A stretch of DNA of 64,000 nt from Promethearchaeota archaeon (GTDB lineage: Archaea; Asgardarchaeota; Thorarchaeia; Thorarchaeales; Thorarchaeaceae). Both the position numbers and the translations under genes were made by a program. The DNA is taken from positions 16,139 to 80,138 of the forward strand of contig WJMJ01000128.1 of assembly GCA_014728035.1 (NCBI GenBank), in the 5' to 3' direction. This document shows positions 1 through 8,803 of the stretch, piece after piece; within the stretch, counting starts at the first letter, position 1; each line of letters starts with the position of its first letter. The notes below the pieces were generated by a model. That model was given only the letters and a program-made list of their open reading frames with translations, made no database searches and was not told where the DNA came from.

Positions 1-430
1 GTGCGTGAGGATGATTCAGACTCACACCAATCGCCTTTCCCCGATTCTCGAACTGAAATACATATTCAATTCCTTTCAGAGCATCAAGTTCTTTGAACAC
101 TCTGGTATACTCATTCATGATCAGCCCAACCTGTTCATCGGACATATCCTCGATTTGAGTGTCGTGTTCTGGAGATGTCACTATTACTTTGCATACGCCA
201 TATGCAGGAGCTTCCATCACGATATCTCCATCGAGGGGCATCGGACCTACACCAGGAGACAATGCAGGAAAACGATTCTCTAAGGTCAGAACTTTCCAAT
301 CACCCTGAGTTTCTTTTTGGCCAGGGCAAAACGGGCATTGACGCTCCTTTTTTTGAAATGGACGTTTTGCTCGTTTTGGTGTGATTATTACCCATTCACC
401 CAACATTGGATTCCATCGCACATGGCTCAT
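1..430 (-). CDS. galT: Galactose-1-phosphate uridylyltransferase, N-terminal part (cut by window edge)
   Basis: The minus strand is open from an ATG at 428-430 to the left edge (143 codons), so the gene continues outside the window. The protein begins MSHVRWNPMLGEWVIITP, the usual GalT opening. It then has a CPFCPG zinc-binding pair (Cys32, Cys35), an ENRFPALSP stretch and SPEHD. The last four visible residues are HPHA (140-143), the start of the HPHxQ active-site motif whose second His is uridylylated. GalT exchanges UMP between UDP-glucose and galactose-1-phosphate in the cytosolic Leloir pathway; archaeal homologues may use other sugar phosphates. It is transcribed divergently from the acetyltransferase at 549. 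The family call is secure; the exact substrate is not. Confidence 0.9.
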   Translation of the reverse strand, partial: MSHVRWNPMLGEWVIITPKRAKRPFQKKERQCPFCPGQKETQGDWKVLTLENRFPALSPGVGPMPLDGDIVMEAPAYGVCKVIVTSPEHDTQIEDMSDEQVGLIMNEYTRVFKELDALKGIEYVFQFENRGKAIGVSLNHPHA

Positions 431-548
431 AGTCTAAATACACTCCAGTTACGAATGCTTCAAAATAGAGATACTGAAGAATCTTACCGAATACCTATTA
501 TTACAAAGATAGGAAATTCTAAAGGTTCCTTATCGTTTCGCACAGTAG

Positions 549-1310
549 GTGAAATTGTTGGTAGAAGATCTGAAAAAGAGATTACAAAGAATTGCAGCAT
601 CTGCATGGCCTGCTAAAGAGATGGAGCAATATGGGGGATGGCTATTAAGAGCCAACAATGGAATAACCAGTAGAGCTAACAGTGTGTTTCCTGAAGACAA
701 TCCTCCTGCAGAGTTAGAAGAAGCTATCGAATACGCAATTTCCTTCTACATGAAGCGGTCTATTGAGCCACAATTTCAACTTACCCACTTCACCAAACCA
801 TCAAACCTTGATGAAGCTCTTGATGCGAGAGGGTTTACCATATTGATGCCAACCCAAGTCCAGATTGCAAATATAGACGACATTCTAAAAACCGCATCAA
901 AAAACGCGGTAGAGGTTTCCAATGAAGTAACCGATGAATGGATAGAATGGTACCAAAATATCACTGGTAAAGGAGACTACTATATTAAAATAAGAAGAAG
1001 CATAATGGAAAGGATTCCACCACCAAAAATATTGGTATGGATTAGGCAAGATGAAAGAATAACATCACTGGCCATGGGAGTTCTAAGAGAAGATTGGGTA
1101 GGGTTGTTTTCTGTTACGACAGATCCCAATTACAGAAGAACAGGAGGCGCAACAGCAGTGACTCGATCTATTGCTGATTGGGCAAAGAGGCATGGTGCGA
1201 AAAAGGCATATCTACAAGTTGAGAGTGATAATGCTCCGGCTCTGGCAATGTATCAAAAATTAGGATTTACAAAGTTCTTTGATTATTGGTATAGAACGCT
1301 CGAGGTGTAA
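549..1310 (+). CDS. GNAT-family N-acetyltransferase
   Basis: A protein of about 253 residues with a C-terminal GNAT fold. It shows a VTTDPNYRRTGGATAV stretch (acetyl-CoA pyrophosphate loop, near residues 192-207) and the late motif NAPALAMYQKLGF. The N-terminal half, with GGWLLRANNGITSRANSV, resembles the two-domain acetyltransferases related to mycobacterial Rv0428c. It should transfer an acetyl group from acetyl-CoA to an amine; the acceptor cannot be told. The GTG at 549 has no clear ribosome site. A TTG at 558, preceded by AGGTGA five bases upstream, is an equally good start. The gene stands alone between galT (divergent) and the gelsolin-like gene (convergent). Confidence 0.8.
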   Translation: MKLLVEDLKKRLQRIAASAWPAKEMEQYGGWLLRANNGITSRANSVFPEDNPPAELEEAIEYAISFYMKRSIEPQFQLTHFTKPSNLDEALDARGFTILMPTQVQIANIDDILKTASKNAVEVSNEVTDEWIEWYQNITGKGDYYIKIRRSIMERIPPPKILVWIRQDERITSLAMGVLREDWVGLFSVTTDPNYRRTGGATAVTRSIADWAKRHGAKKAYLQVESDNAPALAMYQKLGFTKFFDYWYRTLEV

Positions 1311-1347
1311 TTCCCCGAGCTCAATACCAAGACCTCGTGTTACATTT

Positions 1348-2178
1348 TCAAATTCTTCTTAGCCAGGATTCATAGTCACTCTTTATTTTCTTAGCATCTT
1401 CACTGTCGCCAAAATTACTGGGATTGATTGATAATTTATCGCCATCTAAAACAGCTTCGACAACAAGGATGCCAGGAACCTCTATTTTGAACCCAATTTT
1501 ACCATCACGTTCAAAACGTTCAGTGTATACCAATTCAGCATTCTTCACGGTTGAAAAAAGAAGATATGCTGCTTTCTGATCGGCACTTCCGGTGGATACA
1601 GGTGACGTTTCTTTCTCAGGTTTTGAAACTGACTTAGGAACGGGTTTCGGGTCGGGTTTTGGTGGCTTTGGTGGTTTTGATACAGCCGGCTTTGGTTCAG
1701 AGGAAGCAGGACTTGATGTACTAATAGCAGGAGAAGCTTCATAGCTAGCATCAGAAGATTCAGGAGGAGGAGCAGTTGGTCCAGAGCCATCATCCAATGT
1801 AGCGAGAACTTCGTCTTCAAATGTCCATTTCTGGTCTAAAGCAGTCTTAAAGCGCTCAATATTTGCAGCTACTTCGGGGTCTCCAGAGTCTTTTTCCATC
1901 ATTTCAACAAGATGACTTGTGGCCATTCCGATAGTTGTCACTCCTACGCTATGACCAGATTTCTGAATTCCTTTTCCAATACGTAATGCATGCATACGTG
2001 TTGGCATATTCACATCACGACCAATCCATACCCAGCAAGTGTCATTAAATTCATCTAAAACAATTAGAGCCCGATCACTAGTAACCATTCCGGGGTCTAA
2101 TTTTACTGGCAAAATCTCACCAGAGTCATCTTCTAGCATAAGCACAAAAGGTCTTCTTGATAACGTCTTAATTGGCAT
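1348..2178 (-). CDS. Gelsolin-like domain protein with Pro/Ser-rich linker
   Basis: The protein has 276 residues in three parts. Residues ~20-110 resemble a single gelsolin-homology domain: a LDPGMVTSDRALIVLDEF strand pair, then CWVWIGRDV and a following helix rich in Ala and Ile, matching the family's D-x-F-I-L-D...W-x-G pattern. Residues ~130-200 are a low-complexity Pro/Ser/Lys linker (PPKPPKPDPKPVPK). Residues ~200-276 form a small, probably β-rich domain I do not recognise. Gelsolin domains bind actin in eukaryotes, and Asgard archaea are known to encode actin-binding gelsolins. That this one binds actin is inference. An ideal GGAGGT lies seven bases before the ATG. Alternative: a generic villin-like fold without actin function. 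Confidence 0.55.
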   Translation of the reverse strand: MPIKTLSRRPFVLMLEDDSGEILPVKLDPGMVTSDRALIVLDEFNDTCWVWIGRDVNMPTRMHALRIGKGIQKSGHSVGVTTIGMATSHLVEMMEKDSGDPEVAANIERFKTALDQKWTFEDEVLATLDDGSGPTAPPPESSDASYEASPAISTSSPASSEPKPAVSKPPKPPKPDPKPVPKSVSKPEKETSPVSTGSADQKAAYLLFSTVKNAELVYTERFERDGKIGFKIEVPGILVVEAVLDGDKLSINPSNFGDSEDAKKIKSDYESWLRRI

Positions 2179-2287
2179 GTTAATACCTCCAATGGGTCTT
2201 GGTCCCAGTAATTTCTGGGAGTAGTCCTTTTTAACAAAATGTCAGACGAACTAGAAAAAGCAAGATTCCGTTGTAAATCCTCACCAA

Positions 2288-2554
2288 TTAAGACCCTAAC
2301 GAAGTTGAGATCATATCCAGTTCTGCATCGATTGCCATAAGAGATTGGGTTTCTTCCATGCCCTTGATTCTACGAATCTTTGTAAGAATAATGTCGACAA
2401 GACTCTCCATATCTCTGCCGCGTACCTCTGCAATTATATCATATGGCCCAAAGACTTTATGAGCCTCTTCAGTAACATGAAGATTCAAAATTTCTTTGAG
2501 GACATTATCCTCTTCACCAGCCTTCGTTCTAATAAGAATGTAAGCTTTGACCAT
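2288..2554 (-). CDS. Stand-alone Lrp/AsnC RAM effector-domain protein
   Basis: Eighty-eight residues matching only the C-terminal ligand-binding RAM domain of Lrp/AsnC regulators. It starts MVKAYILIRTKAGEED, has the family glycine-aromatic turn at FGPYDIIAEV, and ends MEETQSLMAID. No helix-turn-helix is present. Such single RAM proteins form dimers or octamers that bind amino acids, and may modulate full-length Lrp proteins. No full-length Lrp gene lies next to it. It follows the gelsolin-like gene's promoter region on the same strand and is probably transcribed alone. Confidence 0.85.
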   Translation of the reverse strand: MVKAYILIRTKAGEEDNVLKEILNLHVTEEAHKVFGPYDIIAEVRGRDMESLVDIILTKIRRIKGMEETQSLMAIDAELDMISTSLGS

Positions 2555-2739
2555 TGTGTATTACCACCAAAGGGGATTAGCTCACGACTCTTATCTTCCT
2601 GATAAACTCTTCTGAAAAATAATTAGACTGATAAAATATCCTCTCAAACCAGATAACAAAGTGTGACTGAGTGACGCGTATTTTCGCGCCACATTCAGCC
2701 AAGAAGATTTGGTATGCGACAGAGTCGCAGCTTGTCATT

Positions 2740-2877
2740 TTAGTCGGACATAGCAAATCTTGGGCATTTGTCTTTGTTTATACCTGGTGTATCGCAGGGC
2801 TTGTTCATCCCTTCATAGAATTTGAAGCCATCAACGCCACATTTGCTTTCATCCGCATTAAATTCTGGGCAGGTCAT
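2740..2877 (-). CDS. Small four-cysteine protein (unknown)
   Basis: A 45-residue reading frame starting MTCPEFNADESKCGVDG, with four cysteines spaced C-x9-C-x14-C-x9-C, which could bind a metal. The ATG at 2877 is preceded by GGAG eight bases upstream. An in-frame ATG at 2928 would add 17 residues but has no ribosome site. I do not recognise a family. The regular cysteine spacing and the ribosome site are the only support, so the gene is uncertain. The opposite strand is also open here. Confidence 0.45.
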   Translation of the reverse strand: MTCPEFNADESKCGVDGFKFYEGMNKPCDTPGINKDKCPRFAMSD

Positions 2878-3105
2878 ATATTTGTTCTCCAGTATTGGTC
2901 CGCCATGTCGTATGTTCTTGAGAAACATTCAACATAGACTAGCGCAGAGAAATTCCCTTTAGAAACATATTAAGATTGTTCGGACACAATTGAAAATTCG
3001 TAAGGTTTGATAGCTTATCGAAGTCGAATAATAGGACAATCTATGCTGCATATCTCTATAACACATCAATTGTATAATTGTAAGATAGTTGTGGAGTTGA
3101 ATACC

Positions 3106-3927
3106 ATGATAGGTTCTCTACAGATAACAGTGCCTGCAGGATGTATGAACGATTGTCCATTTTGTGTATACAGACAACATGCAACTCGATTCAGAACTAC
3201 ATGGCAGAGCAATCATGCAAGATGGTCTCGTGAGATAGAACGCAGAATTAGATATGCAGCAAGTAGAGTAGCTGCCATAATGATCACAAGTCACGGTGAA
3301 CCAACCATCAATATCAATTACATTCGCGATATCATGAAGATAATTAATCGGGTGGCACCTGAACTTACTCACGTTGAGATACAGACTAGTGGAGTCGGAG
3401 TAGACGACGAAAAACTAGATAGTCTCTATGAAGCGGGTATACGAGTTATCTCGTTATCAGTTCCTGCTTTACACGAAGAAGATATACTACGAATCATGAA
3501 GGTACCTTCAAAGAAGAACTATAGACCACTTGAACTGGTTTCCAAAATACGAGAGAAGGGCTTTGTTCTCAGATTATCTATTGCAATGACGGATTGGTTC
3601 GACGACTATGATTTAGAATATGTAATGGCCCTTTTGGTAAAGGATTGGAAACCAGATCAAGCCTCATTCAAGAAGCTTTACGGTGCAGACGAGATAGCAA
3701 CAAAGAATTATGACAATCTGCTTGAAGATTTCAAGAAAGTAACAAGATACAGAAAGCTTGAACTACTCGCATTAGGTGCATGGAAGTATGATGCTGATGG
3801 AATCGGAATTGTTTGGAATGATGACTGTATGGTTGCAGATGAAGGCGAGGAACCACGATATCTCATTCTTCAGCCTGATGGAAGATTATATACTCGTTGG
3901 GACACAAAGGGATCAGTGATTTTCTAA
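3106..3927 (+). CDS. Radical SAM protein
   Basis: The protein has 273 residues from the ATG at 3106. The radical SAM cluster motif C-x3-C-x2-C is at GCMNDCPFC (Cys13, Cys17, Cys20), close to the N-terminus as usual. It is followed by a SHGEPT motif and an EIQTSG strand typical of the partial TIM barrel. It should bind one [4Fe-4S] cluster and cleave S-adenosylmethionine. The substrate is unknown, and I see no auxiliary-cluster cysteine set at the C-terminus. An upstream in-frame TTG at 3007 would add 33 poorly conserved-looking residues; the ATG has GGAG nine bases before it and is preferred. Confidence 0.85.
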   Translation: MIGSLQITVPAGCMNDCPFCVYRQHATRFRTTWQSNHARWSREIERRIRYAASRVAAIMITSHGEPTININYIRDIMKIINRVAPELTHVEIQTSGVGVDDEKLDSLYEAGIRVISLSVPALHEEDILRIMKVPSKKNYRPLELVSKIREKGFVLRLSIAMTDWFDDYDLEYVMALLVKDWKPDQASFKKLYGADEIATKNYDNLLEDFKKVTRYRKLELLALGAWKYDADGIGIVWNDDCMVADEGEEPRYLILQPDGRLYTRWDTKGSVIF

Positions 3928-3935
3928 GGTTATAA

Positions 3936-4835
3936 CTAATCAAAAAGCCCTCTTTCAGTTAAAATGTCTATCAAAAGCTTGGGCTCATCTGTGAAAATAC
4001 CATCAACATCCATGTCTATAAGTTCCCCCATTGTTTCCTCATCATTGATAGTCCAGACATGAACTGCTATATTTCTCTCATGAGCTGCATCAACAAATCT
4101 TTGAGTAACAACTTCAATTCGTCCACTATCTTTAGGAACCTGAAGAGCAAAATATCGTGGATTTTTAGGAAGAAATCGCTCCATATGTGCAACCATTCCA
4201 AGAACAAATCGTTTTACCTCTCTAGGACTTGCAGCTGTCTTAATATCGGATGCTAGCCCTCTCATTCGCTCAATCTGCTTTGTATGGAATGAGCCGACGA
4301 TAACACGTTTTTTTGCTCCTAGGCGAGTTAGTAAATCAATTAACATCTGTGGAAACTCATCAATTTCATCCTTAATGTCAAGGTTAAATTTCGTCTTCGG
4401 AAAGGTTGTTAATGCTTTCTCAAGTGTTGCAATCTTATACCCCTGCCCTTTGAATGGGAATGTTTCACCATCGAGAGTATAGTGTTCTCCCATATCAAAA
4501 CCAAGTAGATCTTCCAAAGAGTAGTTTAGCAACACATCGGCTTCTCCGGTTAATCTTTCCATGGTGTCATCGTGAAACAATACAATCTGGCCATCACCAG
4601 TAAGACGAATATCTGTTTCAATATAGTCAACACCAATATCAACAGCTGCTTTTATTGCCTCCAGTGTGTTCTCTGGTGCAGCTTTTGGGTCTCCTCTATG
4701 ACCCATTATCAATGGACGATCAGTTTTTCGTAGGGGATTATCGGTCATGATAGTAACACGTTGAACATTGTTAGCCATAAGTCTTCTTGATTTCGATTTT
4801 CGAAATCTATAATTGGACAAACTCTTAGCTCGCAT
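3936..4835 (-). CDS. Glycerophosphodiester phosphodiesterase
   Basis: A GDPD-family TIM-barrel protein with the signature GHRGDPKAAPENTLEAI near residues 45-61, then the metal and catalytic residues ETDIRLTGDG and LFHDD. The C-terminus has VHVWTINDEETM and DGIFTDEP, both diagnostic. It hydrolyses glycerophosphodiesters to glycerol-3-phosphate (or, in archaea, possibly glycerol-1-phosphate) and an alcohol, in phospholipid turnover. There is no signal peptide, so it should be cytosolic. The start is uncertain: the ATG at 4835 lies only 24 bases from the divergent thyX start. ATGs at 4778 or 4748 would leave a normal promoter and still keep the catalytic domain whole. Confidence 0.9.
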   Translation of the reverse strand: MRAKSLSNYRFRKSKSRRLMANNVQRVTIMTDNPLRKTDRPLIMGHRGDPKAAPENTLEAIKAAVDIGVDYIETDIRLTGDGQIVLFHDDTMERLTGEADVLLNYSLEDLLGFDMGEHYTLDGETFPFKGQGYKIATLEKALTTFPKTKFNLDIKDEIDEFPQMLIDLLTRLGAKKRVIVGSFHTKQIERMRGLASDIKTAASPREVKRFVLGMVAHMERFLPKNPRYFALQVPKDSGRIEVVTQRFVDAAHERNIAVHVWTINDEETMGELIDMDVDGIFTDEPKLLIDILTERGLFD

Positions 4836-4859
4836 TACCTGGATAGATAGTGGTTAAAT

Positions 4860-5480
4860 ATGATGGCACAAGTTGAATGGACTAAATCAGGAATCCCATC
4901 AAAGGAAAGCATCATAGACGCTGCTGCTGCTGGAATGGTATCTCGTCATGATGACGAGTACAAGGAATTCATGCCGGATATTTCGTTTGAACGTGCGAAA
5001 GAGTTTCTTAAAAAGATGATTAGACTAGGACATGATAGTGTTTTGGAACATATTGTCTTTCAATTTTGGGTCAGTATATCTAGAGTAGCATCACACCAAC
5101 TTGTAAGACATAGAATAGCATCTTATACTCAAAAAAGTCACAGGAAAGAAAGGAAACTGACATTGGATGATTTTGTCATCCCAGAACAACTTGATGGAAA
5201 AGATAGAGAAGAGTGGATTGACGATATTAAGAAGTACATTAAAACATATGAGAAATGGTTAGAGAAGGGATATGCTGTCGATATTGCTAGAAGAAAACTA
5301 CCTCAAGAAACTCGTACAGACTTGATTATGACCATCAATGCAAGATCGCTTCGAAACTTTTTCAGACTTCGAGCTGAACATGTAGCTGATTTCGAGATAA
5401 GAGATATGGCTCTCAAGATGCATATGTTAATAGAAAAGGAAAATCTTATCTTCCTTTTTGAGGATATACCAATAGAATAA
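4860..5480 (+). CDS. thyX: Flavin-dependent thymidylate synthase
   Basis: The protein has 206 residues and carries the ThyX signature RHR-x7-S, seen here as RHRIASYTQKS near residues 81-91. It also has GHDSVLEH upstream and NARSLRNFFRLR downstream, which build the FAD and dUMP sites. It methylates dUMP to dTMP using methylenetetrahydrofolate (or an archaeal pterin analogue) and reduced flavin. It has no sequence relation to ThyA, and I saw no thyA in the window. It is divergent from the phosphodiesterase gene and stands alone. Confidence 0.95.
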   Translation: MMAQVEWTKSGIPSKESIIDAAAAGMVSRHDDEYKEFMPDISFERAKEFLKKMIRLGHDSVLEHIVFQFWVSISRVASHQLVRHRIASYTQKSHRKERKLTLDDFVIPEQLDGKDREEWIDDIKKYIKTYEKWLEKGYAVDIARRKLPQETRTDLIMTINARSLRNFFRLRAEHVADFEIRDMALKMHMLIEKENLIFLFEDIPIE

Positions 5481-5624
5481 CCATAGAAAATCAATCTGAT
5501 ACTATCAAAGTAACAGTCTTAAAAAAATTAGTATTGATAGTCACTATTGTGCTGTTTTTTACGTTTGGTGAAACTGCATACCAAACGATAATTGGCTTGC
5601 TTCATGGATTTTTCAGATTGTAAA

Positions 5625-5657
5625 AAAGAGGGAAAAAGGAGCACCTGTGAGTGCTCC
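5625..5657 (-). terminator. Hairpin terminator of the por operon
   Basis: Perfect seven-base stem GGAGCAC (5638-5644) with GTGCTCC (5651-5657) around a six-base loop. Read on the minus strand, the stem is followed by TTTTTCC and a second T-run. It lies nine bases after the porB stop codon. Confidence 0.7.
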
Positions 5658-5665
5658 AATATTGA

Positions 5666-6622
5666 TTATTCTACACCGCATTTCTTCTTGAGCAGTTCCC
5701 AGTCCTCTTTAATCCAGGTCTGAATCTGCTTTCTGAAATCTTCCCACTGTGGGTCTTTGAATAAGTGTCTAAATTGACCCTGTGGTTTCATGTAGTCATC
5801 GACAGGAGTTAGCTCCTTCAGCCGCTTACTTGGACCGGACATGATGTATTCTTCACCATCAATAATCTCATAGAGAGGGTGAATACCAGTCTCAACAGCA
5901 AGTTTGGCTAATTCCATGCTTTTAGCAGTGTCAGACCTCCAACCTCGTGGACATGGAGAGTATGCATGAATGAATGCAGGACCCTCAACTTCAAGCGCCT
6001 TGCGAAACTTGTTGATGAAGTCTCGATGGTGGTAAGGAGTAACTGTTGCGACATAGGGAATCTTGTGAGCGGCTACAATCTCAGCGATTGGTTTCTTCCG
6101 CTGTTGCTTGCCGGGTTCAACTTTTCCTGCCCAAGAGGTAGTAGTTTCTTGACCAGGGAGTGTAGCACCTGAACGTTGGATACCGGTGTTCTGGTATGCT
6201 CCGTTGTCGTAGACCATGTATACAATATCATGGCCCCGTTCGAGCATTCCACTTAGAGAGCCAAACCCAATATCAAAGGTACCACCATCTCCACCGATGG
6301 CAACAACATCAACATGTTCGTGCTCAAAACGTCCCTTTTGATGCATCACCTTGTATGCTTCAGCGACACCAGAGGCGACTGCTGAGGCATTCTCGAAGGC
6401 CACATGGATCCAGGGAATCTCCCAAGCTGTGTAAGGATATATTGTTGTAGCGACCTCAAGACATCCTGTTGCCTCACATACCACTGTTGGACCGCGTAGT
6501 GCCATACCCATGAGTTTGACAACGGTAGGTGCTGCGCAACCTGCACACATTCTGTGACCTGATGAAAGAATCTGGTCTTTCTCAATCATATCTTTGATTC
6601 GTACTGCTGCTTCTTCAGTCAT
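5666..6622 (-). CDS. porB: Pyruvate:ferredoxin oxidoreductase, β subunit
   Basis: The thiamine-diphosphate-binding subunit, 318 residues. It shows GHRMCAGC near the N-terminus, with a cysteine pair for a [4Fe-4S] cluster, and EATGCLEV. The ThDP/Mg motif is GGDGGTFDIG, followed later by DNGAYQNTGIQRSG, which is typical of the pyruvate type. A late cysteine, SPCPRGW, completes the cluster ligands. The enzyme decarboxylates pyruvate to acetyl-CoA and reduces ferredoxin in the cytosol. Its ATG overlaps the porA stop by one base. It is the last gene of porC-porD-porA-porB and is followed by a hairpin terminator. Confidence 0.95.
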   Translation of the reverse strand: MTEEAAVRIKDMIEKDQILSSGHRMCAGCAAPTVVKLMGMALRGPTVVCEATGCLEVATTIYPYTAWEIPWIHVAFENASAVASGVAEAYKVMHQKGRFEHEHVDVVAIGGDGGTFDIGFGSLSGMLERGHDIVYMVYDNGAYQNTGIQRSGATLPGQETTTSWAGKVEPGKQQRKKPIAEIVAAHKIPYVATVTPYHHRDFINKFRKALEVEGPAFIHAYSPCPRGWRSDTAKSMELAKLAVETGIHPLYEIIDGEEYIMSGPSKRLKELTPVDDYMKPQGQFRHLFKDPQWEDFRKQIQTWIKEDWELLKKKCGVE

Positions 6623-7815
6623 TATTTTCTAACCCCCAGTGTTTCATAGAGTGGAGCTTTGCCTTTCTCAAGATACTTCTTCGTTTTCTTGAATCCTTCA
6701 ACAAAGGTAGTTGGTGGCACATCACGGCCTCCGAGTCCCACTACAAAGTCAGCAATCAACGGGCGTTTCTCTGCTTCATAGAGTGCACTGCGAATTTCAA
6801 GAGCTAATGGATGAGTAACTGCTCCAAAGGACATTGCTTTCTCAAAAATCATAACAGCCTTTGCATCACCAACAGCTTTCTTGATGGCTTCAACAGGGAA
6901 TGGTCTGAACATCTTCAATCGGATGACCCCGACCTTCTCACCCTGTTCACGAAGTACATCAGCGACAACTTTTGCGGTTCCGCCCATGGTACTCATTGCA
7001 ATAATGATGATTTCAGCATCTTCAGTCTTGTATTCCTCAATCATTCCATAGGATCGTCCTGTGAGTTTTTCAAACTCCTTCTCGACTTTCTTGTAAATCT
7101 TTGGAACTTCTTGGATTGCACGGTCCTGTTGCTCCTTAAATTCAAAGTAATAATCCGTAAGAGCAAGTGGGCCCATTGTGATTGGTTTGTCTGGATGCAG
7201 TGGTAAAACTGGTTCACGAACACCTAAGAAATCAGTTACAACTTCAGTTGGAAGCATCTCGACTCGTTCAACATTGTGACTTAGAATGAATCCATCAATA
7301 CCCACCATTACAGGTAAGAGTACATCATGGTCTTCGGCTAATTTAAATGACATAATAGTTGTGTCATAGGCTTCTTGTGAACTCTGACAATAGAGTTGTA
7401 CAAATCCACTATCACGCATTCCCATACCATCTGAGTGGTCATTGTGAATGTTGATCGGAGCGCTCAATGCTCTATTTGCGACAGTAAACACAATCGGCAT
7501 GCGCATTGACGCTGCACAGTAGAGAATTTCCCACATAAGCGCAAGTCCTGCTGATGCAGATGCGGTAGCTACTCGTGCTCCGGTTGCTGAAGCTCCAACA
7601 CATGCAGACATTGCACTGTGTTCAGACTCTACAGGTATGACAGCGGTCTGTACCTCACCATCTGCTGCGAACTTTTGAAAGTCTTCTACGATGATGGTCT
7701 GAGGTGTGATGGGATATGCTGCAAGAACATCAAGGTCGCACTGCTTGAGTGCATGAGCAATTGCTGCATCGCCAGTCAGGCCTTCGATTGAAATCTTCTC
7801 TTTTGCTACTGTCAT
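6622..7815 (-). CDS. porA: Pyruvate:ferredoxin oxidoreductase, α subunit
   Basis: About 397 residues, the pyrimidine-binding α chain of the 2-oxoacid:ferredoxin oxidoreductase. It has AYPITPQTIIVED near residue 35, VESEHSAMSACVGAS and a TASASAGLALMWEIL stretch, all family hallmarks, plus a C-terminal transketolase-like domain. I place the start at the ATG ending at 7815, which has GGAG ten bases upstream within the end of porD. An ATG three codons earlier (7824) has no room for a ribosome site. The gene is cotranscribed with porD and porB with almost no spacing. Confidence 0.95.
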   Translation of the reverse strand: MTVAKEKISIEGLTGDAAIAHALKQCDLDVLAAYPITPQTIIVEDFQKFAADGEVQTAVIPVESEHSAMSACVGASATGARVATASASAGLALMWEILYCAASMRMPIVFTVANRALSAPINIHNDHSDGMGMRDSGFVQLYCQSSQEAYDTTIMSFKLAEDHDVLLPVMVGIDGFILSHNVERVEMLPTEVVTDFLGVREPVLPLHPDKPITMGPLALTDYYFEFKEQQDRAIQEVPKIYKKVEKEFEKLTGRSYGMIEEYKTEDAEIIIIAMSTMGGTAKVVADVLREQGEKVGVIRLKMFRPFPVEAIKKAVGDAKAVMIFEKAMSFGAVTHPLALEIRSALYEAEKRPLIADFVVGLGGRDVPPTTFVEGFKKTKKYLEKGKAPLYETLGVRK

Positions 7816-7816
7816 A

Positions 7817-8113
7817 TTATTCATTCTCCATGGTTATGCTGTCTGTTGGGCATTCGTTAGCACAAATACCACATCCCTTACAGTAGTCATAATTGTAAGC
7901 GTAAGCGTGGTTTCCATCCTTCTCAGTAAGAATCACAGCCATATCTGGACAGTATATCCAGCATTTTCCACAAGTTCCGTTTTTCACCCATAAACAAGTT
8001 TCAGGGTTATGTACGGGCCTCTGGGAGCGCCAGCCACCAGTTTTGTATTCAGTTGCGTTGCCAGGCTTGATTATATTACCAGCCATTGGAATCTCGTCAA
8101 ACTTTTCGCTCAT
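7817..8113 (-). CDS. porD: Pyruvate:ferredoxin oxidoreductase, δ (ferredoxin) subunit
   Basis: Ninety-eight residues with two [4Fe-4S] binding motifs: a CLWVKNGTCGKCWIYCP segment near residues 40-56 and CKGCGICANECP near residues 78-89. It passes electrons from the active site to free ferredoxin. Its start overlaps the porC stop by four bases (ATGA), and its end lies next to the porA start, so translation is probably coupled along the operon. Confidence 0.95.
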   Translation of the reverse strand: MSEKFDEIPMAGNIIKPGNATEYKTGGWRSQRPVHNPETCLWVKNGTCGKCWIYCPDMAVILTEKDGNHAYAYNYDYCKGCGICANECPTDSITMENE

Positions 8114-8685
8114 CCTACTTGAGCCTCCTCTACTGCCTTTTCCATTGCGGCTTTGTTAAGTTCTCCAATCTTTCCAGGGTATCGTTCGAGTACTGCTTCA
8201 ATCGCAGTATCGATTTTTACCGTGCCAACAGCGTGAACAGCTGAAGCCATGGTGGGCATGTTGTAAAATGGACGACCAAGTATATCTAAAGCAATAGTGG
8301 TAGCATCCACTGTGACAACTTTACCAGTTTTGAAATCGTATTTCTCACGAACTTCATCAGGGGAAAGAGTAGTGTTAAGAACAAGAGTCCCTTCTTCTTT
8401 CAATCCTTCAACAGGATTTACAACCTCCAGTAGCGTTGGGTCAATACAGACCACTACGTCAGGATTGTAGACCTGTGCATAAATTTGAATGGGATTCTTG
8501 CTAATTCTCAGGAACGCCCTCACTGGTGCCCCTGTTCTCTCAGGGCCAAACTCGGGGAAGGCTTGGATATAATTGCCTTCTGCAAGGGCGGCCTTACCTA
8601 GCATCTGGTTCGAAGTGACAACTCCTTGGCCACCTCTTCCGTGCCATCTAAATTCGGTAATGCCTTTAGCAAAATCAAGTGCCAT
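8110..8685 (-). CDS. porC: Pyruvate:ferredoxin oxidoreductase, γ subunit
   Basis: About 191 residues. The sequence EFRWHGRGGQGVVTSNQ near the N-terminus and FPEFGPERTGAPV are standard γ-subunit motifs, which help bind coenzyme A. The start is set at the ATG ending at 8685 because GGTGA lies nine bases upstream; a GTG four codons earlier overlaps that ribosome site. It is the first gene of the por operon, and its promoter should lie in 8690-8800. Confidence 0.95.
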   Translation of the reverse strand: MALDFAKGITEFRWHGRGGQGVVTSNQMLGKAALAEGNYIQAFPEFGPERTGAPVRAFLRISKNPIQIYAQVYNPDVVVCIDPTLLEVVNPVEGLKEEGTLVLNTTLSPDEVREKYDFKTGKVVTVDATTIALDILGRPFYNMPTMASAVHAVGTVKIDTAIEAVLERYPGKIGELNKAAMEKAVEEAQVG

Positions 8686-8803
8686 ATTTATTCTCACCTT
8701 CAGGGTGAACTATGGTGACTTCCCTTGGTCTATCCTTATGTATTTGATGGAGTGGTACATGAAAACCGATTGAATTCGATAAATGCGATGAAATCAGCGG
8801 TAG

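Noticed and set aside
2671..2937. Plus-strand reading frame opposite the four-cysteine gene
   Set aside because: No ribosome site and an unlikely composition; it mirrors the minus-strand frame.
5534..5623. A 29-residue hydrophobic frame with TTG start between thyX and porB
   Set aside because: No ribosome site, no ATG and no known relative. It reads like a membrane helix but could be chance in AT-rich DNA.
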